DNA of 64,000 nt, taken from contig DASRHT010000057.1 in the NCBI GenBank assembly GCA_035650355.1, positions 124,001 through 188,000 on the forward strand. The letters run 5' to 3'. Below are positions 50,172-57,691 of this stretch, one piece after another. Source of the DNA: DASRHT01 sp035650355. GTDB lineage: Bacteria; Chloroflexota; Ktedonobacteria; Ktedonobacterales; Ktedonobacteraceae. The translations under genes were made by a program, and so were the position numbers. Below the pieces are notes generated by a model. The model ran no database searches. It was given only the letters and a program-made list of their open reading frames with translations, and was not told the origin of the DNA. The first letter of the stretch is position 1, and each line of letters opens with the position of its first letter.

Positions 50172-50741
50172 ATGGATATTACCCCTGAAGAGGCGCAGGC
50201 ATCGCTGGATGACATTCGGAACCTGACCACGAAGGCCAGAACGGTTCACAGTTTCTGGGCATATTACATGTTACTCTGGGGAATTGTCTGGACACTAGGT
50301 TTTCTCGCTACCCAGCTTGAACCTCAACTGGTCAACTGGATATGGGGGATCATGATCATTGCAGGCATGGTCGGCTCGGCCTTGCTTGGTATGACGCAGG
50401 GAGGGCAGATGCGCGCAGTTCCGGGCTCGCAGACGGCCTTTCTCAGCTCGCGCTTTGGCATGTTCAACGGAGTGCTCTACACATTCGCCATTTTGTGGCT
50501 GATCATTTTTCCGCTAACGCCAATGCAAGTTGGAATGCTCTGGATTACGGTGACTATGTTTAGCTCTATTATCGCGGGCATCTGGCTGCAAGCTCCTATG
50601 TCCATCTGGCTTGGTGTTGGGGTTACGATTATGTCGGTTCTGGGCTATTACCTCCTGCCGCATTACTTCTGGCTCTGGGCTGCCATCTTTGCCGGACTCC
50701 CGCTAATAGGTGTAAGCGTCTACTCTCTGAGGCAAAAATAG
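50172..50741 (+). CDS. Five-helix membrane protein of a regulated operon
   Basis: A 189-residue membrane protein of unknown function. The N-terminal MDITPEEAQASLDDIRNLTTK is soluble and helical. About five hydrophobic segments follow: AYYMLLWGIVWTLGFLATQL, WIWGIMIIAGMVGSALLGM, NGVLYTFAILWLIIFPL, MLWITVTMFSSIIAGIWL, and FWLWAAIFAGLPLIGVSVY. AAGGAG lies nine bases upstream. It is two bases from the HTH gene and appears under an operator-overlapped promoter. Confidence 0.75.
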   Translation: MDITPEEAQASLDDIRNLTTKARTVHSFWAYYMLLWGIVWTLGFLATQLEPQLVNWIWGIMIIAGMVGSALLGMTQGGQMRAVPGSQTAFLSSRFGMFNGVLYTFAILWLIIFPLTPMQVGMLWITVTMFSSIIAGIWLQAPMSIWLGVGVTIMSVLGYYLLPHYFWLWAAIFAGLPLIGVSVYSLRQK

Positions 50742-50743
50742 CG

Positions 50744-51088
50744 ATGGCAGGTCTCAATGAAGTTATTCACCAGCCTGTGCGCCTGCGCATCATGGCCGTG
50801 CTGGCCGCACTCGTACCGGATATACAAGTAACATTTAGCTACCTGAAGGATACGCTTGACCTGACCGATGGCAATCTCGGGGCGCATTTGCATAAACTAG
50901 AGGAGGCCGGTTATGTCAAGATCAGCAAGACGTTTGTTAATAATAAGCCACAAACATATATTGAAGCTACTGAAGCGGGAAGACAGGCTTTTATAGAGCA
51001 TAGTGCTGCGCTCAGAGAGATCCTGGAAGGTAGCCAGCACATTGGCGAGCGTGGCATGACAGATATAACGAAGGAGCACACATCATGA
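50744..51088 (+). CDS. Winged-helix transcriptional regulator (HTH_34-like)
   Basis: A 114-residue DNA-binding protein. LRIMAVLAALVPDIQVTFSYLKDTLDLTDGN-type helices lead to the recognition helix LGAHLHKLEEAGYVKISKTF (residues about 45-64) and a wing with KPQTYIEATEAGRQAF. This is the winged-helix family often encoded next to membrane proteins in Chloroflexi and actinobacteria. Its last codons overlap the next gene by four bases (ATGA). It very likely binds the palindrome upstream of the operon (inference). Confidence 0.87.
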   Translation: MAGLNEVIHQPVRLRIMAVLAALVPDIQVTFSYLKDTLDLTDGNLGAHLHKLEEAGYVKISKTFVNNKPQTYIEATEAGRQAFIEHSAALREILEGSQHIGERGMTDITKEHTS

Positions 51089-52392
51089 GCCGCGACATAC
51101 CGGTTAAAGCACAGGTCCATCTCGAAGTCACACCCCTGGAAGCTTTAGTTGACGAACAGGTCGCGATCCGGCTTTCTGGTTTATTGCCGGGGCAAACAGC
51201 GACGTTATGGATGCGTACGCGCGATGGGCAGGAGGATGTATGGGTCTCTTCGGCGTCGTTTGTGGCGGATGATCATGGCGAAATTGACCTTACCACACAG
51301 CAGCCAGTAGCGGGGAGCTATCATAAGGTTGATCCGATGGGCCTGTTCTGGTCAATGCAGCCGGTTGAGAAGAAACAGCCGATATTTTTGCTGACGGGAG
51401 ATGCAAAACCTGTAGCAATGGAGTTGATTGCAGAAGTTGAGGGCGTCGCGGTAGCTGCCGCGCGCCTGAAGCGGCTGTTTGCTGCTGAGGATGTCGTGAG
51501 GGTCCAGGTGCGCGAGCAGGGGCTGGTTGGCGTGCTCTATCACCCTGCAGGTTCCGGTCCGTCTCCTGCTATCATCATTTTGAGTGGCTCGGATGGTCGG
51601 ATACGCGAGCGCCAGGCGGCGCTACTGGCCTCTCATGGCTTTGCCGCGCTTACCCTGGCCTACTTTAATGCCGAGGGGTTGCCAAAAAACCTTGTCCATA
51701 TTCCATTGGAATACTTTGAGACGGCGATTCACTGGCTTCAGGCGCAGAGCGTTGTTGACGGTGACAAAATCGGCGTGATCGGCCTGTCGCGGGGCGGCGA
51801 GCTGGCGCTGTTGCTCGGCGCAACCTTTCCTGCTATCAAGGCCGTTGTTGCCTGTTCGCCCAGTGGGCTTGTGCAGGCTGGCGTTGATGGTAATAACTAC
51901 TCTCGCTCGGCCTGGACGCATCATGGCAAACCGTTACAACAGGCTGTCGTTAAAATCACGCCGCTGTTATGGCTGAAGCTGATCTGGCAGAGCATAAGAG
52001 TGCGAGCGTTTCCCATGCGTGATATGTTCCTCACCACGCTAAAGGATCGCAAGCATTTGAATGAAGCGACGATTGCGGTGGAAAATGTCCAGGGACCGAT
52101 CCTGTTGATCTCCAGTGAGGATGATCAGATGTGGCCTGCAACGATATTCTCGCACCTCGTAATGAAGCGCCTTGCGGAGTATCATCACCTCTATCCTGAC
52201 CAGCATCTCAGTTATAAAGATGCGGGACATTTTGTGTCTTTTCCCTATAATTACCCCTTTCTCCCTCCGCTTGTGAAGCGGATAATGGGCCTGGCGCTTG
52301 GTGGCACGGTTGAGGGGGCAGCAGCTTCGAGTGCCGACTCCTGGCCCAGGATACTGGCCTTTTTTGCAGAGAATCTTGGCGTGCGCTTTTGA
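51085..52392 (+). CDS. Acyl-CoA thioesterase/BAAT-family alpha/beta hydrolase
   Basis: A 435-residue protein. Residues about 8-135 form the N-terminal beta-sandwich of the acyl-CoA thioesterase/bile-acid-CoA amino acid N-acyltransferase family (VTPLEALVDEQVAIRLSGL). The hydrolase domain has SPAIIILSGSDG, the nucleophile in GLSRGGELAL (S235), an acidic residue in LISSEDDQMWP and the histidine in DAGHFVSFPY, a complete triad. The animal-type substrate name need not apply; fatty acyl or antibiotic-type esters are possible. It is the third gene of the operator-controlled operon. Confidence 0.87.
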   Translation: MSRDIPVKAQVHLEVTPLEALVDEQVAIRLSGLLPGQTATLWMRTRDGQEDVWVSSASFVADDHGEIDLTTQQPVAGSYHKVDPMGLFWSMQPVEKKQPIFLLTGDAKPVAMELIAEVEGVAVAAARLKRLFAAEDVVRVQVREQGLVGVLYHPAGSGPSPAIIILSGSDGRIRERQAALLASHGFAALTLAYFNAEGLPKNLVHIPLEYFETAIHWLQAQSVVDGDKIGVIGLSRGGELALLLGATFPAIKAVVACSPSGLVQAGVDGNNYSRSAWTHHGKPLQQAVVKITPLLWLKLIWQSIRVRAFPMRDMFLTTLKDRKHLNEATIAVENVQGPILLISSEDDQMWPATIFSHLVMKRLAEYHHLYPDQHLSYKDAGHFVSFPYNYPFLPPLVKRIMGLALGGTVEGAAASSADSWPRILAFFAENLGVRF

Positions 52393-52426
52393 CTTTTTAG
52401 CTGTACACGTCTTACTATTTAAGTGT

Positions 52427-52585
52427 GTGTCTGGCTCTCAGCATGAGCGCGCCTCGCGCCTGCGGCGCTCGCCAGTTTGTTGGTGTTGTGGAAACATGTG
52501 CGGAGCGCATGTTTCCACAACACCAACAAACCTCCTTGCGCGGCGAAGCCGCGTGAATTCTGCCCCGAAGGGGCCAGGACACTCT
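52427..52585. repeat. Hairpin-rich MITE-like element upstream of menA
   Basis: A 159-base element. The flanks carry the direct repeat TTAAGTGT (52419-52426) / CTAAGTGT (52586-52593). The terminal repeats are imperfect (GTGTGTCTGGC against GAGAGTGTCCTGGC). Inside is a 24-bp perfect stem (52475-52498/52508-52531) that continues three pairs inward, one G-T, to loop GGA. Mini-hairpins GCGCC-TGC-GGCGC (left), CGCGGC-GAA-GCCGCG and CCCC-GAA-GGGG (right) flank it. The design matches the element at 12989-13153. Confidence 0.65.
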
Positions 52586-52623
52586 CTAAGTGTATAAAGT
52601 TCTGTATACAGGGGAATGCTTAA

Positions 52624-53547
52624 ATGGAAGATGTACAGACATTGCCCGCGCAACCGACTCCCTCGTGGAAGGTCTGGGTGAAGACCAGCCGCCCTTTTAC
52701 GCTCATGGCAACGCTCAGCCCCGTGCTGGTCGGCACTGCCGTGGCGTATTATGAGGGAGCATTTCAGCTCGTGACGTTTCTGGTCACACTTTTTTCATGC
52801 CTGTTCTTGCAGATTGGCACGAACTACTTTAATGAATATTTCGATCATCGCTATGGGCTGGATCATGCCGGGTCGCTTGGCGCGATGACGGTCATTTTTC
52901 GCCATGAGATGACGGCGGGACAGGTGCTTGCGGGCGGCATTACCAGTTTTGTGATCGCGACTCTGCTGGGGATCGTTCTCATCTTTCAGGTGGGTCCGGC
53001 GATCATCCTCTTCGGGCTGGCTGGCATGGTGATTGCATACTTTTATAGCGCCAGGCCCTTCAAATTCGCCAGTCGCGGGCTGGGCGATATCCTGGTTTTT
53101 ATCGCGATGGGTTTTTTGATGACCTGGGGCTCGTATTATGTGCAGATCCCGCACTGGTCATGGCGAGTCATTGCCGCCAGCATCCCGGTGGGCTTCCTGG
53201 TTACAGCTATTCTCAATATGAACAATGTGCGCGACTATCAGGATGATCTGGCGGTACACAAAAAGACGCTGCCGGTGCGTTTTGGGCTGAGATTCGGGCA
53301 GCGTTTCCATGCCTGGTTGCTCAGGGGGAGCTATATTGCCGTGATCCTCTTTGCGCTGTTGAACGTATTGCCGATTTATAGCATAGCGGCCCTGCTGACA
53401 TTTCCCCTGGCGTATCGCAATATCCGTGCCGTTTTAGGGGCAACAGACCGGAAAGCGTTTATTGTCGGGATTAAGCGCACGGCGCTGCTACATTTTCAGT
53501 TTGGGGTGGTGCTGGCGCTGGCGCTTGTAGTATCGCGTTTCTTGTGA
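52624..53547 (+). CDS. menA: 1,4-dihydroxy-2-naphthoate polyprenyltransferase
   Basis: Integral membrane UbiA-family enzyme attaching the polyprenyl chain in menaquinone synthesis. The 307 residues contain about eight helices, the first aspartate-rich motif NYFNEYFDHRYGLD (near residue 77), and the second, NMNNVRDYQDDLAVHKKTLP, typical of MenA rather than UbiA or heme-O synthases. Menaquinone would serve CydAB and EtfD. It lies alone between an element and a terminator. Confidence 0.92.
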   Translation: MEDVQTLPAQPTPSWKVWVKTSRPFTLMATLSPVLVGTAVAYYEGAFQLVTFLVTLFSCLFLQIGTNYFNEYFDHRYGLDHAGSLGAMTVIFRHEMTAGQVLAGGITSFVIATLLGIVLIFQVGPAIILFGLAGMVIAYFYSARPFKFASRGLGDILVFIAMGFLMTWGSYYVQIPHWSWRVIAASIPVGFLVTAILNMNNVRDYQDDLAVHKKTLPVRFGLRFGQRFHAWLLRGSYIAVILFALLNVLPIYSIAALLTFPLAYRNIRAVLGATDRKAFIVGIKRTALLHFQFGVVLALALVVSRFL

Positions 53548-53593
53548 AGAGAGCGATAGGGAGGCGTTGTATCGGGTCCCCATCGCTCTCTTT
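53548..53593 (+). terminator. Terminator after menA
   Basis: AGAGAGCGATAGGG (53548-53561) pairs with CCCCATCGCTCTCT (53578-53591) with one mismatch and a 16-base loop, then TTT. It begins just after the menA stop codon and faces the lacI-family gene from the other side. Confidence 0.7.
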
Positions 53594-53621
53594 ATGTTGA
53601 AGAACTCTGTTCTGATAGGAT

Positions 53622-54623
53622 TTACGCTGATTCGCGTTGAATGAGCTGGTGTGGCATAGCCACCTGGCGGCCTGGTCCCTCATATATGCCGGTAATGCGT
53701 TCCATCAGCAGTTGTCCTGCCACTTTGCCCGCGTCATAGGTGTGGGGCTGGATCGTGGTAAGAGCGGGCGTGACGAGGGATGCGGCTGTAATGTCGTCGT
53801 ATCCTATAATTGCCATATCATACGGGATCTTCATACCTAATTGTCGCGCTACGTCCAGTGCTCCGATGGCCATTAAATCGTTGGCGCAAAAAACCGCCGT
53901 TGGTCGCGTTTTGGCATCAAACTGTTGTATCAGTGTGCAGAAAGCCTGCTGGCCCCCCGTCCGTTTGAAATCACCTTCTACAATCAACGCCTCATCGATG
54001 GGAATATGGGCTTCCTCCAGCGCTTTGCAATAGCCGGCAAGGCGTGCGCTGGCATGGGGCTGCTTTGGAGATCCGCCAATAAAGCCGATGCGTTGATGGC
54101 CCTGCTGTAGAAGATAACGGGTCGCGTTCATTGCCCCTGTCTGATCGTCGGTCGTGATATGATCAGTATCAGGATGGCAGGTGTTGGGGCCAATAGAGAC
54201 AAACGCCACACTATGTTCAACCAGTTGTCGTACGTTTTCGTGACTAGTATACGAGGAAGACAAAATAATGCCATCCACCTGTCGCTGGATAGCGTTCACG
54301 ATGAACTCATGTTCCTGGTGCCACTCGCCATCGGTATTACAGAGGATGGCATAGTATCCATAACTTGCCAGGGTATCCTGTAATCCGCGTGCGAGCGCGG
54401 GGTAATAGGGATCGGTGATATCGGGAATGATCAGAGCTATCGTTTGAGTACGCTGCATGCGCAGGCTGCGAGCCAGCGCATTAGGGCGAAACCCTAGCTC
54501 TGCGATAATCTGCGTTATGCGCTCCCGGGTAGCTGGAGCCACGGGCCGCTTTCCGCTGATAGCATGCGAAACAGTTGTTTTGCTGACTCCAGCCAGTCTT
54601 GCAACATCCGCTATTGTTACCAC
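53622..54623 (-). CDS. LacI-family transcriptional regulator
   Basis: A 333-residue repressor with the helix-turn-helix and hinge at residues 2-55 (TIADVARLAGVSKTTVSHAI, GFRPNALARSLRMQRT) and a periplasmic-binding-protein-like effector domain (ALIIPDITDPYYPALARGLQ, GIILSSSYTSHENV, GHQRIGFIGG, AVFCANDLMAIGALDVARQLG, DMAIIGYDDI). It starts at a GTG six bases after AGGATGG. The effector is probably a sugar or nucleoside, by family. No adjacent sugar transporter exists, so its targets are elsewhere. Confidence 0.93.
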   Translation of the reverse strand: MVTIADVARLAGVSKTTVSHAISGKRPVAPATRERITQIIAELGFRPNALARSLRMQRTQTIALIIPDITDPYYPALARGLQDTLASYGYYAILCNTDGEWHQEHEFIVNAIQRQVDGIILSSSYTSHENVRQLVEHSVAFVSIGPNTCHPDTDHITTDDQTGAMNATRYLLQQGHQRIGFIGGSPKQPHASARLAGYCKALEEAHIPIDEALIVEGDFKRTGGQQAFCTLIQQFDAKTRPTAVFCANDLMAIGALDVARQLGMKIPYDMAIIGYDDITAASLVTPALTTIQPHTYDAGKVAGQLLMERITGIYEGPGRQVAMPHQLIQRESA

Positions 54624-54730
54624 GTTTTACCATCCTGAATAACTTTTTCTATTATTATTACGTTGGATGGTAACAGTATCGAAACATGCCATAAGTTTGC
54701 TAATATTTGCTTCTGCTTCTATACCCATTT

Positions 54731-54778
54731 TTTAGCGATGGCACCATGTAACAAAGGTTACATGGTGCCATCGCTAAA
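54731..54778. repeat. Perfect 22-bp-arm palindrome between lacI-family and vWA genes
   Basis: Arms 54731-54752 and 54757-54778 pair perfectly around loop AAAG. The core is the same GCGATGGCAC found at 15975. No T-run follows on either strand: the minus transcript continues AAATGGG. It lies 16 bases beyond the stop of the vWA gene, so it may end that transcript by other means or be a repeat element. Confidence 0.75.
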
Positions 54779-54793
54779 CAGGCTGCTGCTAAC

Positions 54794-57691
54794 TTACTCG
54801 CCTGTTGATTTAGTGCTCTGTTGACGCTTACGTTTCGCCGCCAATAGCGTTTCCGTTGTGGAGGTCGATGGCGTACTCGTAGCAGCTTGCTCCTGTGGTT
54901 GAGATGTGCGTATTTCCCTGGTGGGCTGTGTGCGCTTCTCCTGAGACGTAGTAGGGGCAACTTCCACGATGAATCGGGGAGCTACCGCTTGCTCTGCCGA
55001 CGTTATCCGGTCGCGGCGCTCCTGGCGTTTGGCGCGAATGTTGCCGAGCGGGGCAATGACGGGACTACGCGCGGACTGAACCGTCTGTACTGCTGCTGCC
55101 GGGCGACTGATACCCAGACGGCTCAGCAGCCATTGGAGGCCCAGCGTCAGGAATTCCAGGCTAGAGAGGCGCCGCACCGCGATATCAATCGGCAAGAGTA
55201 GTGCAGCCAGCGCCAGTAACAAAAATGTGATAGAGATCGCGGCTGAAACGGGCACCAGATTCTGGGTGAATGCCGAGGCGCTATCGGCTGGATTGAGCAG
55301 GGTGCCGCCTCCGGCGCGGGCCAGGAGTTGGAGGAAACGCAGGTCAACCCCTTCGCTGCGAAATTCGGGCGAATAGGGAACGATCAGGCCGGTAGAGGCC
55401 GTGAGTTGGTGCGAATCATTCTGGCCGCTGGCTGCCGGACCCTTCCATGTGACCTGGAGCAGGTAAGCGCCGACCTGCGAAGCGGTGAAGCTGCCCTCCC
55501 AGTGGGCCGGAGCGGTTGGTTGCAGGTTGATGGTTCCCTGTGAGAGGTCGGGGGCAATGATATGCGCCTGCACCTGCTGCTGTCCCTGGGTCGGTGTCCC
55601 GGGTGGAAGATCGACCGAGATCTGCGCCGTCCCATTGACCACCTTCCCATTGATGTTCATGGCGCTATCAGGCGTGGGCAGGGTCCAGGTCACAAGGTTG
55701 GCCCACCATTGCGCCGCCTGATTCCACTGGAGCCAGCGCGTCGTCCAGAGTCCCAGCGCATCGCTGGTCCAGGCTACTGCGCGGCCAAGCCCATACTGCC
55801 AGACAGCCAGCACCGGATCGTCCAGATGGCTTACGAGCACCATCTGAGCGGTTGGTTTGGGAGTCGTGGCGATATAGCCGTCCAGGCTGGGCAGGCCCTG
55901 CAAGCCAGTTAAAATCGGATGCGTCCCCACCGAAGCTGGCACAAAGGTCTCGTTAATGATGCTGCGCCTGGCAGCCTGCTCGGTCTCTTTGAGCAGGACC
56001 TGCGGGATCGCGTTCGGATTATCAGCGCGATAGAAGCGTCCCTTACCCACCGTGGCAATTTGCTGCATCAGACCCAGTTCCGATATGTCATCGGCGTTAG
56101 TCGCGACCGTTGAGATCGTAATATTCTCCTTCGCCATTTTAAGGACCTGTGGCGTATAGTTATCAAAAGCGTCCCCGTCGCCGAGCAAGATCACATGCTT
56201 GATCTTCGCGTCGGTATGCAAAAGCGCCTGTTCCGCGTTCGCCAGATCGGGATTGTAGCTTGGCGGATCAATCGGATTCATGTTATCAATCGCCTTATCG
56301 ATGGCGGTTTTATCGGTCACATGCTGCATAGGGATCACCAGCGTACCGCCGCCCTCCGAGATGCCAATCTGGTCGCGAGGCGTCAGCAGGTTCACCACGC
56401 CCTTGCCTGCCTCTTTAGAGATGTTGATGGGCTGGGAGCTTTCCAGGCTCTCAATAATCAGTACCACTGCTATGGTGGGTGTATCTTTATGCTGGGGAAT
56501 ATCCATGCGCACGGGCAGGGTTTGTTCCAGCGGCGTATTGGCATAGCCACCGATGCCGTAGCTATTCTGGCCTCCGCTTACCACCAGGCCGTGACCGAGA
56601 TCGCGCACAAAGGCTTGAAGGGCCTGCATGCGTGTGGTTCCTAGCGATACGGCGGGAACATCGGCCAGGACGACGGCGCTATACGGGGCCAGGCCGTCCA
56701 GCGTCGTGGGGACATCGCTGGGCGTGCCGACTACTACATTGATCTTCGTCGCCTGGAGCGCGGCAATAATATTATGTCCGTTGCCGGGCTGGCCCTCGAC
56801 GACCAGCACGCGCGGCGGCCCCTGCACATTGACGAAAGCGGCTGCCTCGTTGTTTTGCAAGATCGTGTCAACCGGTGCCTCTAGCGTAACGCGAAAGGTG
56901 TGGAAGCCGGGCGAGGGAGCGAGCAGGCTCAGGCTGATATCCTGTACTCCTATGGGCAGGCGGATGCTTTGTTGGAGAATGATTGCCTGATCGAGATAGA
57001 CGTGTAACGTGCCTGTTTGTGCGACGGTGCTGGAGAGCCGGACGTGCAGCACGAACCGTTCATTCGTATGGATCTGCGTTGGCGCGTCCAGACCATCAAT
57101 GCGCGCCTCTTCGCCGGTCACATTGGGCAGGGGAACAATATCAAGTCGGATGCCCTGCTGTTGCAGCAATTGCGCCTCGGGGAGCGCATCCTCAAGATTT
57201 TGCTGTCCATCGGTGAGCAGGATGATATGGCGCTGGCTATCGGTTGGCAGGATCGCAGCCGCCAGGCGTAGCCCGGCTGCCAGATCGGTATAGTTGGTAT
57301 CCGGCGTGGACTCGAAGTGAGAAAAATCAATCTGCTGTTTAACTGACTGTTCCACTAAAGCGTTGCGTCCCACCGCCACAATGCCCACCTGATCCTCGGG
57401 ACGTTTATGCTTGAGCGCCGCAGCAATCCAGTTCTCGATAAAGGGACGTTGCGGGCCTGTGCTGGCGGAGATATCGCCCACAAAGACCGTCGCCTGGCGC
57501 GATACCGGCTGCGCCCACGCCGCGCCTGCCAGAGCCGCGATCACCAGCGTAAAGAGGGCGAGCCGGCAGCCCAGAATAAGTAATCGTTGCTGCCTGGGAT
57601 AGGGAAGCGCCATGCGTTTCCAGGTCAGATATACCAGGAGGCCAACCGGCAGCAGCAGCAAAAGCAGCCAGGGTTGCTCAAAGGTTAACAT
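54794..57691 (-). CDS. Large membrane protein with von Willebrand A and amidotransferase-like domains
   Basis: A 965-residue protein. N-terminal membrane helices (LLLLLLPVGLLVYLTWKR; LALFTLVIAALAGAAW, residues about 7-60) lead to a vWA-like domain (VFVGDISASTG, then HIILLTDGQQNLEDA). A class-I-glutamine-amidotransferase-like region follows (VVLADVPAVSLGTTRMQAL, VVSGGQNSYGIGGYANT), then a second vWA region (VVLIIESLESSQ, HVILLGDGDAFDN), a beta-rich domain, and a C-terminal helix with an Arg/Thr/Ser-rich cytosolic tail. It matches the large vWA proteins paired with BatA-like genes. The ATG at 57691 (AAAGGAGG upstream) overlaps the preceding gene by 14 bases. Confidence 0.82.
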   Translation of the reverse strand: MLTFEQPWLLLLLLPVGLLVYLTWKRMALPYPRQQRLLILGCRLALFTLVIAALAGAAWAQPVSRQATVFVGDISASTGPQRPFIENWIAAALKHKRPEDQVGIVAVGRNALVEQSVKQQIDFSHFESTPDTNYTDLAAGLRLAAAILPTDSQRHIILLTDGQQNLEDALPEAQLLQQQGIRLDIVPLPNVTGEEARIDGLDAPTQIHTNERFVLHVRLSSTVAQTGTLHVYLDQAIILQQSIRLPIGVQDISLSLLAPSPGFHTFRVTLEAPVDTILQNNEAAAFVNVQGPPRVLVVEGQPGNGHNIIAALQATKINVVVGTPSDVPTTLDGLAPYSAVVLADVPAVSLGTTRMQALQAFVRDLGHGLVVSGGQNSYGIGGYANTPLEQTLPVRMDIPQHKDTPTIAVVLIIESLESSQPINISKEAGKGVVNLLTPRDQIGISEGGGTLVIPMQHVTDKTAIDKAIDNMNPIDPPSYNPDLANAEQALLHTDAKIKHVILLGDGDAFDNYTPQVLKMAKENITISTVATNADDISELGLMQQIATVGKGRFYRADNPNAIPQVLLKETEQAARRSIINETFVPASVGTHPILTGLQGLPSLDGYIATTPKPTAQMVLVSHLDDPVLAVWQYGLGRAVAWTSDALGLWTTRWLQWNQAAQWWANLVTWTLPTPDSAMNINGKVVNGTAQISVDLPPGTPTQGQQQVQAHIIAPDLSQGTINLQPTAPAHWEGSFTASQVGAYLLQVTWKGPAASGQNDSHQLTASTGLIVPYSPEFRSEGVDLRFLQLLARAGGGTLLNPADSASAFTQNLVPVSAAISITFLLLALAALLLPIDIAVRRLSSLEFLTLGLQWLLSRLGISRPAAAVQTVQSARSPVIAPLGNIRAKRQERRDRITSAEQAVAPRFIVEVAPTTSQEKRTQPTREIRTSQPQEQAATSTPSTSTTETLLAAKRKRQQSTKSTGE

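Noticed and set aside
49880..50188. 102-codon plus-strand frame before the membrane protein gene
   Set aside because: It runs across the palindromic operator and overlaps the real start; no ribosome site and no recognisable content.
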